Source: VFMC01 sp040398525
GTDB taxonomy: Bacteria > Actinomycetota > Acidimicrobiia > Acidimicrobiales > Ilumatobacteraceae
Direction: 5' to 3'
DNA length: 64,000 nt
NCBI GenBank assembly: GCA_040398525.1
Contig: JBBATY010000007.1
Coordinates: 36,506 to 100,505, forward strand
Within the stretch, counting starts at the first letter, position 1, and every line of letters starts with the position of its first letter. This document shows, piece by piece, positions 17,221-26,684 of the stretch. The translations under genes and the position numbers were made by a program. The notes under the pieces were generated by a model. The model did no database searches, had not been told where the DNA came from, and saw only the letters and a list, made by a program, of their open reading frames with translations.

Positions 17221-20121
17221 GTGCTGCCCGTGGTCGGGGCCGTACGGCCCTGGGCCGACCCCGAGGCACTCCATCTCCACCGCCTGCCGATGCACGTGCC
17301 GATGGCGCGGGCCGCGGATGCCGTGCGTTCGCTCGACGGCGACTGGTGGTTCGAGCTGTTCGACTCCCCCGAGGTGGTGCCGGCGAGCGCCGTCACCGGG
17401 CCCACCCCGTCGACCGGCCGCCGCATCGCCGTGCCGGGCAACTGGACCGTGCAGGACGTCGGCGACCTGCCCCACTACACCAACGTGCAGATGCCGTTCC
17501 CCGGGCCTCCGCCGCGCCTGCCCGAGCACAACCCGACCGGTGTGTACCGGCGCACCTTCACCCTCGGCAAGGGCTGGCGCAGCCAGCGCGTGGTGCTGCA
17601 TCTCGGTGGTGCCGACAGCGTGCACGCGGTGTACCTGAACGACGCCTTCGTCGGGTACGGCACCGACAACCGGCTGCCGAGCGAGTACGACGTCACCGAC
17701 CAGGTCCGTGCCGGCACCAACGACCTTGCCGTCGTCGTGATGCGCTACAGCGCGCAGAGCTACGTCGAGGACCAGGACCAGTGGTGGATGGCCGGGCTGC
17801 ACCGCAGCGTCTGGCTCGAGGCCCGACCGCTCACCCATCTCGCCGACGTGCAGTGCGCGGCCGACCTGCGCGTGGCCGACGGCACGGGGCTGCTGCGGGT
17901 GCGCAGTGAGGTGCGGTTCGGCTCAGGCCGCGGTGCCGAGAAGGGCTGGCAGGTTCGTGCCCGCCTCGAGACCCTCGGCGGGCGTCGGGTAGGGGCAGCG
18001 CACACCGGGCCCGTGCCGCACCGCTTCGAGACCCCGTACGTGTTCACCGGGCACACGGTGGAGGCCACGTGGGAGGTGCCCAAGGTCGACGCCTGGAGCG
18101 CCGAGTCGCCGACGCGCTACCGGGTGCTCGTCGAACTGCTGGCCCCCGACGGCCGTGTGGTCGACACCGCCGAGCAGCTGGTCGGGTTCCGCCACGTCGA
18201 GGTGCGCGACCGCCAGTTGCTGGTGAACGGCCAACCGATCTGGATCTTCGGGGTCAACCGCCACGACCACCACCCCGACCGCGGCAAGGCCGTCACCGCG
18301 GCCGACATGCGCGCCGACCTCGAGCAGATGCGCCGCCACAACATCACGGCGGTGCGCACCTCGCACTACCCGAACGCCGAGGTGTTCTACGACCTCTGCG
18401 ACGAGCTGGGCATCTACGTGGTGGCCGAAGCCAACATCGAGAGCCACGCCTACAACACCAGCCTGTGCCACGACCCCCGCTACCTCACCACCTGGATGGC
18501 ACGCGGGCAACGGATGGTGCAGCGCGACCGCAACCACCCGTCGATCATCCTGTGGAGCCTGGGCAACGAGAGTGGCTACGGCCCGCACCACGACGCGCTC
18601 GCCGGATGGATCCGCCACACCGACCCGAGTCGCCCGCTGCACTACGAGGGCGCGGTGTTCCACGCCGGGTGGGTCGACGGTGGGTTGCCCGCCAGCGACA
18701 TCGTCTGCCCGATGTACGCCCCGATCGAGGCCATCCGCTGGTACGGCGAGTCCGGCCTCGGCACGCGACCGCTGATCCTGTGCGAGTACAGCCACGCGAT
18801 GGGCAACTCCAACGGCTCGCTCGCCGACTACTGGGACGTCATCACCGCCACGCCCGGCCTGCAGGGAGGGTTCATCTGGGAGTGGAAGGACCACGGCCTG
18901 CGCCAGCGCCTGGCCGACGGCACCGAGCGCCTGGCCTACGGCGGGCAGTTCGGCGACACCCCGCACGACGGCAACTTCGTCGCCGACGGGCTGGTGTCGG
19001 CCGACCTCGACCCGCATCCGGCGATGGCCGAGGTGGCCTGGGTGCATCGTCCGGTCACCGTGGTGCCGGGGCGCCGGCGCGGCATGTTGCGGGTCACCAA
19101 CCGCCAGGCGTTCACCGGCATCGAGGCCTTCGCGGCCACCTGGTCGCTGCTCGTCGACGGTGAGGTGGTGCGCCGTGGCCGGTGGGCCCTGCCGACCGTC
19201 GCGCCGCTCGCGTCGGTCGAGGTGCCGTTGCCGTGCGTGGTGCCGTCGGGGAGCGGCGAGGTGCACCTCTCGGTGGCCTTCGCCCTCCGGCGCGCCACGT
19301 GGTGGGCGCCGGCCGGCCATGTGGTGGCCACCGACCAGGTCGAGCTGCGTGCGGCCCGGAAGCGCTCCGTGCCCACGCTGCGCTCGTCCGGGGTGGCCTC
19401 ACCCGTCGACGACCTGCTGGTCGCCGCGCCACACCTCGCCCTGTTCCGGGCCGCCACCGACAACGACGGCTTCAAGTTGCTCCCCGAGCTGTCGCAGCGC
19501 CACGGCATCGGTGGCAAGGCGCTGTGGCACTGGCTCGAGGCGGGCCTGCACGAGCGCGACGCCGACGAGCTGGTGGCCCACACCGCCACGCACGCTGTCG
19601 CCGCGGACGGCTCGGTGGTGTGGCGGCATGTCGTCGAGGTGCCCGACCAGCTCGCCGACCTGCCGCGTGTCGGGGTGAGCTTCACCGTGCCGAGCGGCTT
19701 CGACCGGATGCGCTGGTTCGGGCGCGGCCCGCACGAGAACTACCCGGACCGCAACCGGGGCGCGCACCTCGGCGTGTGGGAGGGCCCCCTCGACGCAAGC
19801 CCCTATCTGGTGCCCCAGGAGTTCGGCCTGCGCACCGACTGTCGCTGGTTCGAGCTGATCGACAGCTCGAGCGGCGAGGCGCTGCGCGTCGATGTGCTGG
19901 CGCCCACGGCGCTGCACTGCTCGGCCGTCCGCCACACCGCCGGCGACCTGTTCGCCGCGTCGACGCACACCGAGCTGCGCCCGCGCCCCGAGGTGGTGGT
20001 GCACCTCGACGTCGCCCATCGCGGTCTGGGCACCGCCAGCTGCGGCCCCGACGTGCTCGCTCCGTACCGCCTGGCACCCGGGCGCTACGAGCTGGCCTAC
20101 CGGCTCAGTCGGCGCGCCTGA
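17221..20121 (+). CDS. Beta-galactosidase, glycoside hydrolase family 2 (LacZ-type)
   Basis: This 966-residue enzyme has the domain order of LacZ: jelly-roll sugar-binding domain (SLDGDWWFELF onward), immunoglobulin-like domain, TIM barrel with acid/base Glu in WSLGNESGYG and nucleophile Glu in LCEYSHAMGNSNG, then the second Ig-like and C-terminal Bgal_small_N domains (GRGPHENYPDRNRGA). There is no signal peptide, so it is cytosolic. GTG 17221 begins 2 bp after the transpeptidase stop; an extension to 17128 would overlap that gene. No sugar transporter or regulator is adjacent. Its 3' end overlaps the convergent MBL/Rieske gene by 17 bp. Confidence 0.93.
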   Translation: MLPVVGAVRPWADPEALHLHRLPMHVPMARAADAVRSLDGDWWFELFDSPEVVPASAVTGPTPSTGRRIAVPGNWTVQDVGDLPHYTNVQMPFPGPPPRLPEHNPTGVYRRTFTLGKGWRSQRVVLHLGGADSVHAVYLNDAFVGYGTDNRLPSEYDVTDQVRAGTNDLAVVVMRYSAQSYVEDQDQWWMAGLHRSVWLEARPLTHLADVQCAADLRVADGTGLLRVRSEVRFGSGRGAEKGWQVRARLETLGGRRVGAAHTGPVPHRFETPYVFTGHTVEATWEVPKVDAWSAESPTRYRVLVELLAPDGRVVDTAEQLVGFRHVEVRDRQLLVNGQPIWIFGVNRHDHHPDRGKAVTAADMRADLEQMRRHNITAVRTSHYPNAEVFYDLCDELGIYVVAEANIESHAYNTSLCHDPRYLTTWMARGQRMVQRDRNHPSIILWSLGNESGYGPHHDALAGWIRHTDPSRPLHYEGAVFHAGWVDGGLPASDIVCPMYAPIEAIRWYGESGLGTRPLILCEYSHAMGNSNGSLADYWDVITATPGLQGGFIWEWKDHGLRQRLADGTERLAYGGQFGDTPHDGNFVADGLVSADLDPHPAMAEVAWVHRPVTVVPGRRRGMLRVTNRQAFTGIEAFAATWSLLVDGEVVRRGRWALPTVAPLASVEVPLPCVVPSGSGEVHLSVAFALRRATWWAPAGHVVATDQVELRAARKRSVPTLRSSGVASPVDDLLVAAPHLALFRAATDNDGFKLLPELSQRHGIGGKALWHWLEAGLHERDADELVAHTATHAVAADGSVVWRHVVEVPDQLADLPRVGVSFTVPSGFDRMRWFGRGPHENYPDRNRGAHLGVWEGPLDASPYLVPQEFGLRTDCRWFELIDSSSGEALRVDVLAPTALHCSAVRHTAGDLFAASTHTELRPRPEVVVHLDVAHRGLGTASCGPDVLAPYRLAPGRYELAYRLSRRA

Positions 20122-21658
20122 TCCGCAGCTTGCGGTCGGTGGCCGTCAGGCACTCGCCCGTCTCGAGGTCGAAGCGCCAGCCGTGCAGGGTGCACACCAA
20201 CACGTCGCCGTCGATCTCACCGAACACGCTCAGGTCGGCCTGGCGGTGCGGGCAGGCGCGCTCGCAGACGTAGTCGCCGATCCGGATCTCCTGGTCGGCG
20301 ATGCCGCCACGATCGGGGTCGAGCTTGCGCAGGGCCTCGGCCTCGGCCCGGCGCATGCGCTCGACCGAGAGGCTCTTGAAGAAGTTGTAGAGGTACTCGT
20401 TGAACGGCCCCTCGCGCCAGGCGCGGAAGCGGCACGACAAGAACAGCGAGTCGCTCCAGTCGACGGCCCGTCGGGCGGCCACCGTCTCGACGAGCTCGCG
20501 CTGGATCTCGAAGCGGTAGCGGTAGGGCTCGCCGGCGTAGGGGCGCAGCTCGCCTGCCGGGAAGTCGATGACGAGCTCGAGGTCGCCGAAGCGCAGCAGG
20601 CAGTTGGCGCCCACTGCGGCGCGCAGCGTGGGGGCCATCGCCAACAGCGGCTCCCACCATGCCTTCAAGGTGGCGTGGAGATCGGGCGTCGGGGCATGCC
20701 AGCCGGCCTTCATCTCGTCGAGCCAGCCGAGCCAGTCGGCCTGGTACCGACGCAGGTAGGCCTCCTTGTCGGAGAAGATCGCGTCGACCTCGGCATCGGG
20801 CAGCGGGTGGGTGACGGTGATGCCGTCGGGTGTGATGTCGATGGCCGTGCCCGGAACGGCCAGCACCCCGCTGTGCCCTGCGGCGGCGAGGCGCTGCATG
20901 AACACGCGCTGGTCGGGAAAGATGCTCAGCTCGTCACCCGTGATCATGTTGAACCCGAACAGCTCGGGGTCCAAGAAGGCGGGCGGCCCGGCGCTCGGCA
21001 CCACGGCGCGTGCGTCGATCGCCTCGACGTAGCGCATCGCCCGGGTGAGCTGGCTGTCGACCTTGGCGTCGACGAGCTCGCGCATCCGCTCGGGGGTCTC
21101 GTCGTACACCATCGGGTACCAGATCGCCCCGCTGTACTGCAGCCAGTGCAGGTCGACGGGGCCGTGTGCGCGCAGTGCGGTGAGGTCGTTGGTGCGGCAG
21201 TCGTTCTGGTTCACCAGACGGCTGACGCCGTCGCTGATGACGATCGCCGAGTCGCCGCCGGGGCCGTCGGTGATGCTCGTCTCGACGTGGATCGCGATGG
21301 TGAGCGGCCCGTTCAGCACGTGCTGCTGGCCGTCGACGGTGCGCAGCACCTTGGTGAAGCCCAGGCCGCGCAGCTTGCGCTCGAGCTCGCGGGTCGGGTA
21401 GCCGGGCACGAGCACCGTGGCGTCGCGGCTGACGTGCTCGCGGAGCCACGGCTCGTCGAGGTGGTCGGCGTGGAGGTGCGAGATGTACAGGTAGTCGGTG
21501 CGCTCCATCCGCTCGAGCAGGTCGGCGGGGAGCTGGTCGTTGCGGGGGAACACGAACCACGAGCCGTGGAAGGCCGGCAGGAACCAGGGGTCGCACAGGA
21601 TCGAGCCGTGATCGGTCTCGACGAAGATGCCGGCATGGCCGACGGATGTGGCACGCAT
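20105..21658 (-). CDS. Metallo-beta-lactamase-fold protein with C-terminal Rieske [2Fe-2S] domain
   Basis: The product has 517 residues. The MBL fold (residues 1-280) has SHLHADHLD (His61, His63, Asp65, His66) and further metal-ligand candidates, and resembles UlaG-like hydrolases. The C-terminus (about 455-517) is a Rieske domain with CPH and CTLH separated by about 17 residues, giving the two-Cys two-His cluster ligands. The middle (about 280-450) is helical and family-specific. The combination recalls CMP-Neu5Ac hydroxylase, which also pairs Rieske and MBL modules, but the order here is reversed. The function is therefore an oxygenase-like hypothesis only. ATG 21658 is 8 nt after TACCGT. 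Confidence 0.82.
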   Translation of the reverse strand: MRATSVGHAGIFVETDHGSILCDPWFLPAFHGSWFVFPRNDQLPADLLERMERTDYLYISHLHADHLDEPWLREHVSRDATVLVPGYPTRELERKLRGLGFTKVLRTVDGQQHVLNGPLTIAIHVETSITDGPGGDSAIVISDGVSRLVNQNDCRTNDLTALRAHGPVDLHWLQYSGAIWYPMVYDETPERMRELVDAKVDSQLTRAMRYVEAIDARAVVPSAGPPAFLDPELFGFNMITGDELSIFPDQRVFMQRLAAAGHSGVLAVPGTAIDITPDGITVTHPLPDAEVDAIFSDKEAYLRRYQADWLGWLDEMKAGWHAPTPDLHATLKAWWEPLLAMAPTLRAAVGANCLLRFGDLELVIDFPAGELRPYAGEPYRYRFEIQRELVETVAARRAVDWSDSLFLSCRFRAWREGPFNEYLYNFFKSLSVERMRRAEAEALRKLDPDRGGIADQEIRIGDYVCERACPHRQADLSVFGEIDGDVLVCTLHGWRFDLETGECLTATDRKLRIRRAD

Positions 21659-21721
21659 CAGTGTGGACGGTAGCCCCGGACGGCCCGGCCCGTCAGAGTC
21701 CTTCGACCCGGGTGGCGCGTG

Positions 21722-22150
21722 TCACGCCACGGGCGGATCGGTGTACTGCTGGCCGGCGCGAGCGACGTGCTCGGTCCAGGCCGAGCCGTTCCAGTAGCGC
21801 AGTTCGAAGCGCCCGGACGGGTCGGCGTACCAGTCGGCCGGGATGGCCGGTGTGGCCGGCGCCGCCGCTGCGGGTGCCGGTGCAGGTGCAGGTGCCGCCG
21901 CCTCGGGTGCTGCGGCCCATCCGGCCGGCTCGGCGACCGCTGCGGCCGCCGCGGCAGCAACCGGTGCGGCCTCGGCGGCAGGGGCAGCGGCTTCGGCGCC
22001 GGCAGCAGCCTTGCTGAGGAAGGCCGTGACGTCGCCACCGGTCGACACGATCGACACGACCGACCAGCCCTCGGCGGACTTCTCGGTGAGCTTCGCGGCG
22101 AGTGCTGCGGGGTCGTAGGACGAGGCGCTGACGGTGGTGAACTCGTGCAT
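21722..22150 (-). CDS. DUF2510 domain protein with Ala/Pro-rich linker
   Basis: The product has 142 residues. The N-terminal 45 residues (SASSYDPAALAAKLTEKSAE, then GWSVVSIVS) resemble the DUF4177 fold. A long Ala/Pro/Glu linker (about 50-105) leads to a C-terminal DUF2510 module (PADWYADPSGRFELRYWNGS followed by AWTEHV), a short Trp-rich motif common in actinobacterial membrane-associated proteins. No TM helix is present. The role is unknown. The start is set by TACCAT 7 nt upstream of ATG 22150. Confidence 0.75.
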   Translation of the reverse strand: MHEFTTVSASSYDPAALAAKLTEKSAEGWSVVSIVSTGGDVTAFLSKAAAGAEAAAPAAEAAPVAAAAAAAVAEPAGWAAAPEAAAPAPAPAPAAAAPATPAIPADWYADPSGRFELRYWNGSAWTEHVARAGQQYTDPPVA

Positions 22151-22157
22151 GGCGCAG

Positions 22158-22163
22158 ATGGTA
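22158..22163 (-). promoter_or_regulatory. -10 hexamer, DUF2510 gene
   Basis: TACCAT on the minus strand, 7 nt before ATG 22150, is consistent with leaderless transcription. Confidence 0.45.
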
Positions 22164-22206
22164 CCCGGGCGGCACACGGCCGCGGTACCGGTGCCTGGCC
22201 GGCCGA

Positions 22207-22902
22207 TCAGCCGGGGGTGACGAGCGCCTGTGCGTCGGCGCCGTCGGGTGGGCCGTCGTAGCGCACCTCGCCGTCGGCGAGCGCCACCAGGCGCTCGACC
22301 CGCGAGACGAACCCGAGCTCGTGGGTGGCCACCACCACGGTGGCTCCGGCGCGGTGCGCCTCGGCGAACAGGTCGAGCAGGGCCTCCTTGCCGGCGCTGT
22401 CGAGGCCGACGAACGGTTCGTCGACGAGCAGCAACGAGAACGGGCGCACGAAGGCGAGGGCGATCGAGGCCTTCTGGCGAAGGCCGCGGCTGAAGGTGGT
22501 GGGCACCTGGTCGAGCCGCTCGCTGAGGCCGAGCCGGGCGGTGAGCTCGTGCGCCCGACCCTGCCACTCGGCCACTCCATGGAGCCGGGCGACGTACTCG
22601 AGGTGCTCGACGAGCGACAGGTCGTCGTAGAAGGTCGGCTGGTCGGCGAGGTACGACACGGCTGCCCGGGCCGCCGCGGAGCCGACGCCGTGCCCGTGCA
22701 CCTCGATCGTGCCCCCGGTGGGGTCGAGCAGGCCGGCCACCATCCGCAGCAGCGTGGTCTTGCCGCTGCCGTTGTGGCCGATCAGCGCGACGAGGCTGCC
22801 GTCGGCGATGTCGAGGTCGAGCGGGGCGAGCGCGGGTCGTTCCCCGTCGCTGCCGGCGGCGTAGTGCTTGGTGAGCTGGCGGGTGGAGAGTGCAGCACTC
22901 AC
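22207..22902 (-). CDS. ABC transporter ATP-binding protein
   Basis: This 231-residue single nucleotide-binding domain has Walker A GHNGSGKTT, a degenerate signature FSRGLRQKASIA, Walker B LLLVDEPFVGLD and the switch His in ATHELG. It powers the membrane protein encoded immediately upstream; GTG 22902 overlaps that gene's TGA as GTGA. The SRGLRQ signature is typical of CcmA/NatA-like exporter ATPases. The substrate is unknown. Confidence 0.9.
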   Translation of the reverse strand: MSAALSTRQLTKHYAAGSDGERPALAPLDLDIADGSLVALIGHNGSGKTTLLRMVAGLLDPTGGTIEVHGHGVGSAAARAAVSYLADQPTFYDDLSLVEHLEYVARLHGVAEWQGRAHELTARLGLSERLDQVPTTFSRGLRQKASIALAFVRPFSLLLVDEPFVGLDSAGKEALLDLFAEAHRAGATVVVATHELGFVSRVERLVALADGEVRYDGPPDGADAQALVTPG

Positions 22903-24596
22903 GAGGACCCCTCCTGGGTGGGTTGGGTGGTGCGTCGGGCGGCAGTGACGGCGCGACCCTCGGCCATGAAGCCGCGGTACCAGCGGCGGACCTGGTCGCG
23001 GCGCCGCACCCAGGTGGCTACGGCTGCGGCGACGAGCAGCGCGGCCACCAGCACGCGAACGGCGACGGCGACCGGCGAGCCGCCGTCGTCGACGGCGAAG
23101 CGCACGAACAGCGCCGACGTGGCGCCGATGGCGCTGATCGCGATCGGGATGATCGCCTTCAGCGAGGTGGTCAGCCCGGCCATCTCCGGCGGCATGAACA
23201 CGTCGCGCTGTGTGCCGGCGAGCGGATCGGGCGCGTCGCGCACCACGCTCACGACAGCACCTGCCGCGCCGGTGAGCACACCTGCCAGCCCGACGAGCGA
23301 GCCCACGCCGAGGCTCGTGGCGAGCGGTGGGGCATCGTCGAGCAGGCCGAGCACGCCCACACCGGTGGCGATCGCGACGATCGTCAGCGGCACGAGCGCC
23401 ACGGCCGGCGCTGCCAGATGGCGCAACATCAGCTCGCCGCGGTCGACGGGGAACGCATCGGTGCGGTCGGGGTGGTCGACCTCCTGCGACAGCGGCTCGA
23501 GCACCTCGAGGCCGAGCAGGAAGGTGAGCAGCGCCGTGCCCACCAGAGCCGGTGTGGTGCCGCGCAGCACCGCGACCTGACACACGCCGGCGCCCGCCGC
23601 GATGGCGGCCATCCGCACCAGGCGGCCCGTCGGTGTGCGCAGCAGGCTGTGCCAGCCGCGGCGCCAGACCGGGTGGCCGCGCCCACCAGCCGACAGGCGC
23701 AGCCACGGGCGGGTGCGGGTGTGCTCGTGGGACAACTGGCGACGCAGCAGCACCACGGTGCGCAGGTCCTGCATCGTGACGGCGAAGCGCAGCTGGGCCA
23801 CCAGATCGGCGCGTCGGGCGAGCGCTTCGAGCGAGATGCGGCCGAGCCTGCCCAGTCCGACTCCGACGACCGCGAGCACCACCGCCACGGCGACCAGGTC
23901 GACGGCGCGTTGACGCCACCCCCACATCGCCACGCTGCCGATTGCATCGCCGGGACCCGGCACGGAGGTGGCCACGGCGGCGATCTGCCAGCCGACGATG
24001 GCGAGCCCCAGTGTGGTCGACGCCGCAAGGGGCAGCCTCCAGGTGTGTGCCACGAAGGCTGTGCCGACCCACAGCAGCCCGACGACAGCTCCGAACACCG
24101 CACCGCTCGCGAACCAAGCCATCGTCGTGCCCGGCAGGCGGCGCCCGGCGAGCTGGGTGAGGGCACCAGCGGCCACAGCGCCGGCGAAGGCGGCGCTGCG
24201 CAGCCGCTGCACCGCCGGGCGGGCGAGGGCTCGGCGGCGGTCGACCGGGGCGAGCATCACGTGGGCGACGTCGGCTGCCTCGAGCGCGAGTGGGCCACCC
24301 TGGCTGCCGCTGCGCAGGCCGAGCAGCACCGCCAGGGCAGCGACGAGGCCGAGCACGGCGGGCCCGCGCGCCGCCACGTCGGCAGCCTGGGTGGCGGTGA
24401 GTGGCTCGTCGCCGACGAGGTCGCTCACCCAGGCGAGCGCGATGCCACCGAACAGCGCCGTGACGTAGACCTTGTAGGCGACGTCGAACCACTCGACGTC
24501 GCCGAGGCGGTTGCGCAGCCGTCGAGCGCGCAGCTCGCGCAGCGCGTCGTGGCCGAGCGCAACCGGGCCACCTGCGGTCAGCGCAGCCTCAGCCAC
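22899..24596 (-). CDS. ABC transporter permease (large, DUF6297-like)
   Basis: This 565-residue membrane protein has about 12 predicted helices in two halves, separated by a basic cytosolic region (QLSHEHTRTRPWLRLSAGGR). No classical ABC2 signature is obvious, but the position directly upstream of an ATPase with a 4-bp overlap makes a permease role likely. GTG 24596 overlaps the 3' end of the rhodanese gene by 8 bp, so rhodanese, permease and ATPase are probably co-transcribed. The DUF assignment is from memory. Confidence 0.75.
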   Translation of the reverse strand: MAEAALTAGGPVALGHDALRELRARRLRNRLGDVEWFDVAYKVYVTALFGGIALAWVSDLVGDEPLTATQAADVAARGPAVLGLVAALAVLLGLRSGSQGGPLALEAADVAHVMLAPVDRRRALARPAVQRLRSAAFAGAVAAGALTQLAGRRLPGTTMAWFASGAVFGAVVGLLWVGTAFVAHTWRLPLAASTTLGLAIVGWQIAAVATSVPGPGDAIGSVAMWGWRQRAVDLVAVAVVLAVVGVGLGRLGRISLEALARRADLVAQLRFAVTMQDLRTVVLLRRQLSHEHTRTRPWLRLSAGGRGHPVWRRGWHSLLRTPTGRLVRMAAIAAGAGVCQVAVLRGTTPALVGTALLTFLLGLEVLEPLSQEVDHPDRTDAFPVDRGELMLRHLAAPAVALVPLTIVAIATGVGVLGLLDDAPPLATSLGVGSLVGLAGVLTGAAGAVVSVVRDAPDPLAGTQRDVFMPPEMAGLTTSLKAIIPIAISAIGATSALFVRFAVDDGGSPVAVAVRVLVAALLVAAAVATWVRRRDQVRRWYRGFMAEGRAVTAARRTTQPTQEGSS

Positions 24597-25419
24597 CGAG
24601 CTCGGCCGGGCGGTCGGGGTCGGCCGACCAGCCCGACCAACTGGCGACGTAGAGCCGGGCTAGAGGCAGCCCGGCGTGCTCGAGGGCAACGAGGTTCATG
24701 CACGCGCTCACCCCCGACCCGCACGACGCCACCACCTCGGTGGTCGCATCGATGCCGAGCGCGCCGTAGTGGGCGCGCAACTCGGCGACGGGGCGCAGCC
24801 GGCCGTCGGGCCCGAGCACGGCGTCCCACGGCGCACTGCGGGCACCGGGGATGTGCCCGGGTCGGGGATCGATCTGGGCGAGCTCGCCCGTGAATCGCTT
24901 GTGGGCGCGGGCGTCGATGAGCACGCCACCGGTGGTCGGGTGGGCTGCGGCCTCGTCGGCGCTCGCCAGCCGCTCGGCCGGCCAGGCCTGCTCGGTGAAC
25001 ACCCTGGGGGCGGGCTCGACCCAACCGGTGGCGAGGGTGCCCGGCCAGGCGGCCAGACCGCCGTCGAGCAGGGCTGCGTCGCGCCCGAGCATCCGCAGCA
25101 TCACCACGAGGCGCCCCGCGGTCATCCCGCCGGTGTCGTCGTAGGCGACCACCATCGTGTCGTCGCCGATGCCCAGCGCGCCCATCGCCGCGGCGAAATC
25201 GGTGGGGGTCGGAAACGGGTGGCGGCCCTCGGTGGCGGGTCGGCCGTGCGCTGCCAGGGCTCGGTCGAGGTCGACCCACACGGCGCCGGGGAGGTGCCCG
25301 GCTTCGTATGCGGCCCGCCCGTCGCGGCCGTCGAGGTACCACCGCACGTCGGCCACGACCAGGGGCCGATCGGGCGGCGGATCGAGCAGGAGATCGACGT
25401 CGACGACGACGGGAGTCAC
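24589..25419 (-). CDS. Thiosulfate/3-mercaptopyruvate sulfurtransferase (tandem rhodanese)
   Basis: The product has 276 residues. An inactive N-terminal rhodanese domain (ADVRWYLDGRDGRAAYEAGH, about residues 20-135) and an active C-terminal one with the persulfide Cys in SCGSGVSA (close to the CGSGVTA of mercaptopyruvate sulfurtransferases) are present. It transfers sulfane sulfur to thiols or cyanide. GTG 25419 is 6 nt after CACAAT; the open frame extends to 25830 but would cross the divergent DsbB-like gene. It heads a probable operon with the ABC transporter. Confidence 0.88.
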   Translation of the reverse strand: MTPVVVDVDLLLDPPPDRPLVVADVRWYLDGRDGRAAYEAGHLPGAVWVDLDRALAAHGRPATEGRHPFPTPTDFAAAMGALGIGDDTMVVAYDDTGGMTAGRLVVMLRMLGRDAALLDGGLAAWPGTLATGWVEPAPRVFTEQAWPAERLASADEAAAHPTTGGVLIDARAHKRFTGELAQIDPRPGHIPGARSAPWDAVLGPDGRLRPVAELRAHYGALGIDATTEVVASCGSGVSACMNLVALEHAGLPLARLYVASWSGWSADPDRPAELGG

Positions 25420-25479
25420 CCGAGCATTGTGCCAGTGGCCGCTGTGGGATCGGTGACGTGCCGTGGAAGAATGCGGGGG

Positions 25480-26058
25480 ATGTCTCTGGCGGCAGCCATC
25501 AGGTTCTTCTCGGTGCTGGCGATCGTGGCCGGCGCAGGCGCCCTTGTGATTGCGACGATGCGGATCGTGCCCGCCTGGCGAGCACCGTTGCACCACCTGT
25601 CGGAGTCGGCTGTTGCGCTGGCGGCGCTCGTGGCCACGACGGCCATGCTCGGCAGCCTCTACTTCAGCGAGGTCCAGAACCTCACCCCGTGCCGGCTGTG
25701 CTGGTTCCAGCGGATCTGCATGTACCCGCTCGCCCTCGTCCTGGTCATCGGTGCCTGGCGACGCGACCGCGGGGTGCGCTGGTACGCGGTGCCGCTCGCA
25801 GTTGTCGGCCTGGTGATCTCGTCGTACCACTACCTCATCGAGTGGAACCCGAGCCTCGAGGCCGGTGAGTGCGACCTCACTGCGCCGTGCACCGTGCCGT
25901 ACTTCCGCGGCTTCGGCTTCGCCAGCCTCGCCTTCATGGCGATGTGCGGGTTCGCAGCCGTGCTCGCCCTGCTGTCCATCCCCTCACAGGAGTCAAGCCA
26001 TGGCCACGAAGACGCCGACGAACCCGTCGAGCTCGAACCCGTCGACGCCGTCCGGTAA
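25480..26058 (+). CDS. DsbB/BdbC-like disulfide bond formation protein
   Basis: This 192-residue membrane protein has four main TM helices. The quinone-side redox pair is CRLC in TPCRLCWFQRICMYP, and the second pair is in the periplasmic loop (GECDLTAPCTVPYF), as in DsbB family proteins. It should reoxidise an extracytoplasmic thioredoxin-like partner, most simply the product of the next gene, which it overlaps by 59 bp. ATG 25480 lies 7 nt after AAGAAT; an ATG at 25471 is the alternative. The C-terminal tail is acidic and is encoded within the overlap. Confidence 0.88.
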   Translation: MSLAAAIRFFSVLAIVAGAGALVIATMRIVPAWRAPLHHLSESAVALAALVATTAMLGSLYFSEVQNLTPCRLCWFQRICMYPLALVLVIGAWRRDRGVRWYAVPLAVVGLVISSYHYLIEWNPSLEAGECDLTAPCTVPYFRGFGFASLAFMAMCGFAAVLALLSIPSQESSHGHEDADEPVELEPVDAVR

Positions 26059-26659
26059 GCGCTCGCAACGCTGGATCTGGGTCGGTGTCGCCGCCGTGGC
26101 GGTGCTGGCCGCCACGGCCGCGATGCTGTTCTCGAGCGACGAGACCGCGACCGAGGTCCTCCAGACCCGGCCGGTGACCCTGTCGGGCACCCCGCTGCCG
26201 GAGCTGGCCGACAGCGGTGCCGACCCGGCGATCGGCACCCCGGCGCCGACCCTGAGCGGGAGCGACTTCGACGGTCGCGTGGTGAAGGTCGACCCGTCGA
26301 AGGGGCCGGTGATGCTGGTGTTCCTCGCCCACTGGTGCCCGCACTGCAACCGCGAGCTGCCGCAATTGGTGGCCTACGGGTCGCGTTCGGACCTGCCCGA
26401 GGGCCTGCAGATGATCGCGGTGAGCACGGCCGTGGCGGCCGAGCGCGACAACTACCCGCCGTCGGAGTGGATCGACAGCCGCGGCTGGGAGAACCCCGTG
26501 ATCGCCGACGACGAGGACTTCGACGCGGCGCGTGCCTTCGGGTTGAGCGGCTTCCCCTACACCGTGCTCATCAGCACCGACGGCACCGTGGCCGACCGCT
26601 GGTCCGGCGAGCTGGGCCAGGAAGCCATCGCCCAGCGGGTGGCCGCAGCCTTCGGCTGA
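26000..26659 (+). CDS. Membrane-anchored TlpA/DsbA-like thioredoxin-fold protein
   Basis: The product has 219 residues. A single TM anchor (about residues 25-44) follows a Ser/Pro/Lys-rich cytosolic tail, and a thioredoxin fold carries the active site HWCPHCNREL and the cis-Pro loop GFPYTV. The CPHC pair is that of DsbA-type oxidases, whereas the overall fold is TlpA-like. ATG 26000 has an AGGAG ribosome-binding site 7 nt upstream. It begins inside the DsbB-like gene in another frame, indicating coupled synthesis of a redox pair. Confidence 0.88.
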   Translation: MATKTPTNPSSSNPSTPSGKRSQRWIWVGVAAVAVLAATAAMLFSSDETATEVLQTRPVTLSGTPLPELADSGADPAIGTPAPTLSGSDFDGRVVKVDPSKGPVMLVFLAHWCPHCNRELPQLVAYGSRSDLPEGLQMIAVSTAVAAERDNYPPSEWIDSRGWENPVIADDEDFDAARAFGLSGFPYTVLISTDGTVADRWSGELGQEAIAQRVAAAFG

Positions 26660-26684
26660 CCCGGCCGGCCCGGGGCCGTCGCGG

